Source: CAYJEQ01 sp964371155 (lineage in GTDB: Bacteria > Bacillota > Clostridia > Oscillospirales > Ruminococcaceae). Taken from it: a stretch of 64,000 nucleotides of DNA. Where the stretch lies: assembly GCA_964371155.1 (NCBI GenBank), contig CAYJLI010000006.1, forward strand, positions 1-64,000, written 5' to 3'. Each line of letters begins with the position of its first letter. The first letter of the stretch is position 1. Below are positions 61,528 to 64,000 of the stretch, piece by piece. The position numbers were made by a program, and so were the translations under genes. The notes beneath the pieces are model-generated. The model was not told the origin of the DNA. It ran no database searches and was given only the letters and a program-made list of their open reading frames with translations.

Positions 61528-61917
61528 AAATTTACAGCCTAAAAAACTTCAAACAAATTTAAACTGACTGTTCTGCAAAGGATTATTTCATAGGGTGGCT
61601 TCCCTAAGACGAACACGCCCTACATGTGCAAATTTTGCTAAGTACCATGTATAACATGTATACGAGACCATGTAATACTTAAAAAATACTTATATCTTCA
61701 AAAAAATTTGCACATGTAGGGTTAGAATAATTTTTTATAACACCAAAAGCACTGCGGCAAGAAAGCACACCGCAGTAATGCTTTCCGCCTTACAAGGTGG
61801 GATGACACAGGCGTAGGGCTTTTGGCTAAATAAAAAACGGTTCGTTTGAGGGAAGTCACCCTAAATGCAGGGCAGTCAGCTAAGTGTTAATATGGGTATA
61901 TATTTTGGGGGAAATTA
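61528..61917. other. Non-coding region between the alkaline phosphatase and YibE/F genes
   Basis: Almost all of 61591-61863 is made of nested inverted repeats, listed separately. The last ~50 bases lead to the YibE/F start with a GGGGGAAATTA site. Confidence 0.65.
61591..61863. repeat. Nested inverted-repeat region of about 273 bp
   Basis: The outer arms 61591-61614 and 61840-61863 are inverted repeats matching at 21 of 24 positions. Inside, CCCTACATGTGCAAATTTT (61618-61636) and its exact complement (61703-61721) form a perfect 19-bp pair. A third hairpin pairs AAAGCA-CTGCGG (61746-61757) with CCGCAG-TAA-TGCTTT (61770-61784), and CCAAAAGC pairs again with GCTTTTGG near 61818. No target duplication or open frame was found. 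It may be a miniature transposable element with a second one inside, or a structured RNA. Confidence 0.65.
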
Positions 61918-63060
61918 ATGAAATCATTTTTAAGAAATAATTTAGCCGTGCTGATAAGCATAATAATTCTTGCCACACTTCTTGTACTGCCAACAGGATT
62001 TGAAGATGCCGTGATATATCAGGATAGGGAAAGGGCAGTAGGCAAAGTAATAGAGGTAAATAATGATAATATACTTGGTGTAGGCGTTGTTATGACGGGG
62101 GATCAGACATGTAAAGTAGAAGTGCTTGACGGTATTTTCAAGGGCGAAGTAATCGAAGGATATAATATGCTCACAGGCTCACTCGAATCGGACAAGATAT
62201 TTGAAGTAGGCGACGAAGCACTGCTTCTTATTAGCCACAGTGACAACAGTATTAATTCCGTTTCAATGGTAGACCACTACCGAATAGACACCGAAATTAT
62301 CCTTGTGGCAATCTTCGCAGTGTTCTTAGTAATAGTGGCAGGGCCAACAGGAATAAGAGCAATGCTCAGCTTCGCTATTACAATACTCATGATATGGAAA
62401 CTGCTAATACCTCTATATTTGCAGGGAGTAAATCCGATATATGTAGGATTTTTAATCACCGCAGTACTCACGGTGATTATTATTTCGCTTGTGTTTGGGT
62501 TTGACAGAATGATGCTCTCTGCAACAATAGGCTCACTTTCGGGAACTGTCGTAACAATGATTTTAGGGCTTATCTTTACAGATTTATTTATTATCCACGG
62601 TGCAGTAATGCCAAATTCAGAGAGTTTGCTTTTTAGTGGCTTTCCTAATTTGGATTTAACGCAGATTTTTGTTGCAAGCATATTCATAGGTTCTTCGGGT
62701 GCTGTAATGGATTTAGCGGTGGATATTACCTCGGCAATAAATGAAGTGGTGGAAAAAAAGCCCGATATATCGGCTAAAGAAGCAATAAAAAGTGGCATGA
62801 ATGTTGGTAGGGCGGCAATGGGCACCATGACTACAACATTACTACTTGCCTATTCAGGTGGATATGTATCACTGCTAATGGTGTTCATGGCACAGGGCAC
62901 ACCGATAGACAATATTTTAAACTACAAATATGTAGCCTCTGAAATACTCGATACAATTGTGGGTAGTTTTGGGCTTGTAAGTGTGGCACCTCTCACAGCG
63001 ATTTGTGCAGGTGTACTACTTACCCAGAAAAAAGCGAATGAAGCAGTAGCTAATAGCTAA
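61918..63060 (+). CDS. YibE/F family membrane protein
   Basis: A 380-aa membrane protein of the YibE/F family. One N-terminal segment (about 8-28) leads to an external domain (about 30-120). About seven membrane segments follow, with the family motifs AGPTGIRAMLSFAIT (about 141-155), SSGAVMDLAVDITSAINEV (about 260-278), and GRAAMGTMTTTLLLAYSGGY. The function is not established; some relatives are linked to membrane transport. The start has GGGGGAAATTA upstream. A strong bidirectional terminator follows. Confidence 0.85.
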   Translation: MKSFLRNNLAVLISIIILATLLVLPTGFEDAVIYQDRERAVGKVIEVNNDNILGVGVVMTGDQTCKVEVLDGIFKGEVIEGYNMLTGSLESDKIFEVGDEALLLISHSDNSINSVSMVDHYRIDTEIILVAIFAVFLVIVAGPTGIRAMLSFAITILMIWKLLIPLYLQGVNPIYVGFLITAVLTVIIISLVFGFDRMMLSATIGSLSGTVVTMILGLIFTDLFIIHGAVMPNSESLLFSGFPNLDLTQIFVASIFIGSSGAVMDLAVDITSAINEVVEKKPDISAKEAIKSGMNVGRAAMGTMTTTLLLAYSGGYVSLLMVFMAQGTPIDNILNYKYVASEILDTIVGSFGLVSVAPLTAICAGVLLTQKKANEAVANS

Positions 63061-63064
63061 ATAA

Positions 63065-63112
63065 TTAAGCTCCTACCACTGCAAACAGCAAAAGTAGGAG
63101 CTTAAAAATTTA
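63065..63112. terminator. Bidirectional terminator
   Basis: TTAAGCTCCTAC and GTAGGAGCTTAA form a 12-bp stem with AAATTTAAT on the right and the complement of AT-rich sequence on the left. Confidence 0.85.
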
Positions 63113-63166
63113 ATGAGTTTTGTTGTATGTTTTGCCTTAAATGGTAGAATCACTTAAAAGGCTATT

Positions 63167-64000
63167 TTACTGAACACCGGCAATTAATACTTCCTCACCA
63201 TGTTCACCAACAACAAGTGAGCCGTCTTTAAGGCTGATAAACGGTGAATATTCAAATTGATCTTCACCTTCACCAAATACTAAAATTATGTTTGACACAA
63301 TATCACTTGCATTGCATTTTATATGTAGTGGCCCCATATCATCGCTAACATGAATGAGGTCTACTTTATTTAGATTGCCCTGCTCGTCGAGTGCTGCGGT
63401 ATATACTTCAACATAGGTATTGGGGTTTGCAGGAACTATAAGATAATGCTCTCCACCATCATTTGCAAGATAGAGTAAGTCTTCTGTGGATACAGTATCA
63501 GCTACTATTTCATCCGCCTTGGCTATCTCTTCATCAAAGAAAAAGCCTAAAAAGCTAATGTAGAAAACAGTATCGGATATACTCTGATACTGAGAATATT
63601 CGCTGTTGATATATGGCTCTGTTAGAGGGATTTCCAAATTTATTTCGGGGAAGTATAGGGGAGTGCTCGCATCTAATGAAAAATAAATTCCAAGCTCTTC
63701 GGGTAAAGCTAAATTTTCATCCACTAAATTCATCTGAACAGTTTTTTGCACACTGTCGAGTATTGTCATTATAAGCTGTTCTGAGTCATACACATGGAAC
63801 TGCTCTTTTTGCTCTGATGGAGGGCCTGTAAAAAGTGCTGACTCCTCAGAAAACAGTATGCTCACACCACCTTTGCCCGAAGTAGGTGCTTCGGTAAGAG
63901 TTAAATCCCATCCTGTGAGCTCGGACATTTCAGCTATAAGCTCGGATACATCGGTGGGGTCTTTAACATCCACTCGGTACTCGGTAAAATTTATACCCAT
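63167..64000 (-). CDS. Protein of unknown function, probably cut by the window edge
   Basis: At least 277 aa. The frame is open to the last base of the window and the first Met codon lies exactly at 64000, so the true start may be outside. I recognise no family. The protein is acidic with no signal peptide or membrane segment visible. It looks like alternating beta-strands. It ends 54 bases from the bidirectional terminator that it shares with the YibE/F gene. Only the 3' end is certain. Confidence 0.65.
   Translation of the reverse strand: MGINFTEYRVDVKDPTDVSELIAEMSELTGWDLTLTEAPTSGKGGVSILFSEESALFTGPPSEQKEQFHVYDSEQLIMTILDSVQKTVQMNLVDENLALPEELGIYFSLDASTPLYFPEINLEIPLTEPYINSEYSQYQSISDTVFYISFLGFFFDEEIAKADEIVADTVSTEDLLYLANDGGEHYLIVPANPNTYVEVYTAALDEQGNLNKVDLIHVSDDMGPLHIKCNASDIVSNIILVFGEGEDQFEYSPFISLKDGSLVVGEHGEEVLIAGVQ

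Overview
The window is AT-rich DNA from what looks like a strictly anaerobic, low-GC Gram-positive bacterium (Bacillota, probably class Clostridia). Support for this comes from AGGAGG-type ribosome binding sites, intrinsic terminators after most operons, Rex, an Nfn-type transhydrogenase, a glycyl radical enzyme with its activase, many 4Fe-4S ferredoxin-like proteins, an [FeFe]-hydrogenase-like sensor, and core genes in Clostridia/Bacillus-like order (lon-ysxC, DUF951-prfA-sua5-coaE, DUF1385-prmC). The species cannot be named from this sequence. Three runs of exactly 100 N (4028-4127, 7241-7340, 12834-12933) all sit in repeats and look like scaffold joins, so this is probably a draft or metagenome-derived assembly.

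Layout. 1-250: two tRNA genes (Gly, Cys). 524-2275: an H-cluster-type domain fused to a diguanylate cyclase. 2493-7541: a small membrane protein diverging from a four-gene operon that resembles the Bacillus ydjI/ydjG/ydjH membrane-stress genes, extended by a Gln/Tyr/Pro-repeat DUF4428 protein. 7918-10225: DUF4261, DUF4253 and a dicluster ferredoxin protein. 10526-12619 (-): an MFS transporter and a zinc-dependent phospholipase C family protein, followed upstream by a 133-bp tandem repeat. 13857-20303: an anaerobic redox block with the YjjI/YjjW glycyl radical pair diverging from a Crp/Fnr regulator, then NfnA, NfnB and an Fe-S protein. 20563-25264 (-): ysxC, lon, rex and a dCMP deaminase-like gene. 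25502-31518: rsmA, an XRE regulator, a phosphatase, cobO, a DUF975-like membrane protein with an apparent AUU start, and gdhA. 31758-39971: an EAL protein, prmC, yqhQ, a two-component system with a lipoprotein, and a tocopherol-cyclase-like protein. 40461-45945: the arginine operon argC-argJ-argB-argD-argF plus a 70-aa unknown. 46232-50663: a flavin/Fe-S protein, a zinc-ribbon membrane protein, an old yellow enzyme and a methyltransferase. 50800-55764 (-): M18 aminopeptidase, lytic transglycosylase, coaE, sua5, prfA and DUF951. 55988-64000: an S1-domain protein, a MATE exporter, a transglutaminase lipoprotein, an alkaline phosphatase with a possible Pho box, a YibE/F protein and an unknown protein reaching the window edge.

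How the genes fit together. Much of the window deals with redox balance in an anaerobe: Rex senses NADH/NAD+, NfnAB exchanges electrons between ferredoxin and the pyridine nucleotides, GdhA links NAD(P)H to nitrogen, and the hydrogenase-like sensor may couple redox or H2 state to c-di-GMP, which the EAL protein would degrade. The arginine operon covers the route from N-acetylglutamate to citrulline.

The least ordinary material is non-coding. There are two ~100-bp miniature inverted-repeat elements in opposite orientation, each with its own 10-bp target duplication. A ~104-bp structured leader is shared by ysxC and argF. A 13-14 bp inverted repeat overlaps the gdhA promoter. A ~270-bp region of nested inverted repeats lies between the alkaline phosphatase and YibE/F genes.
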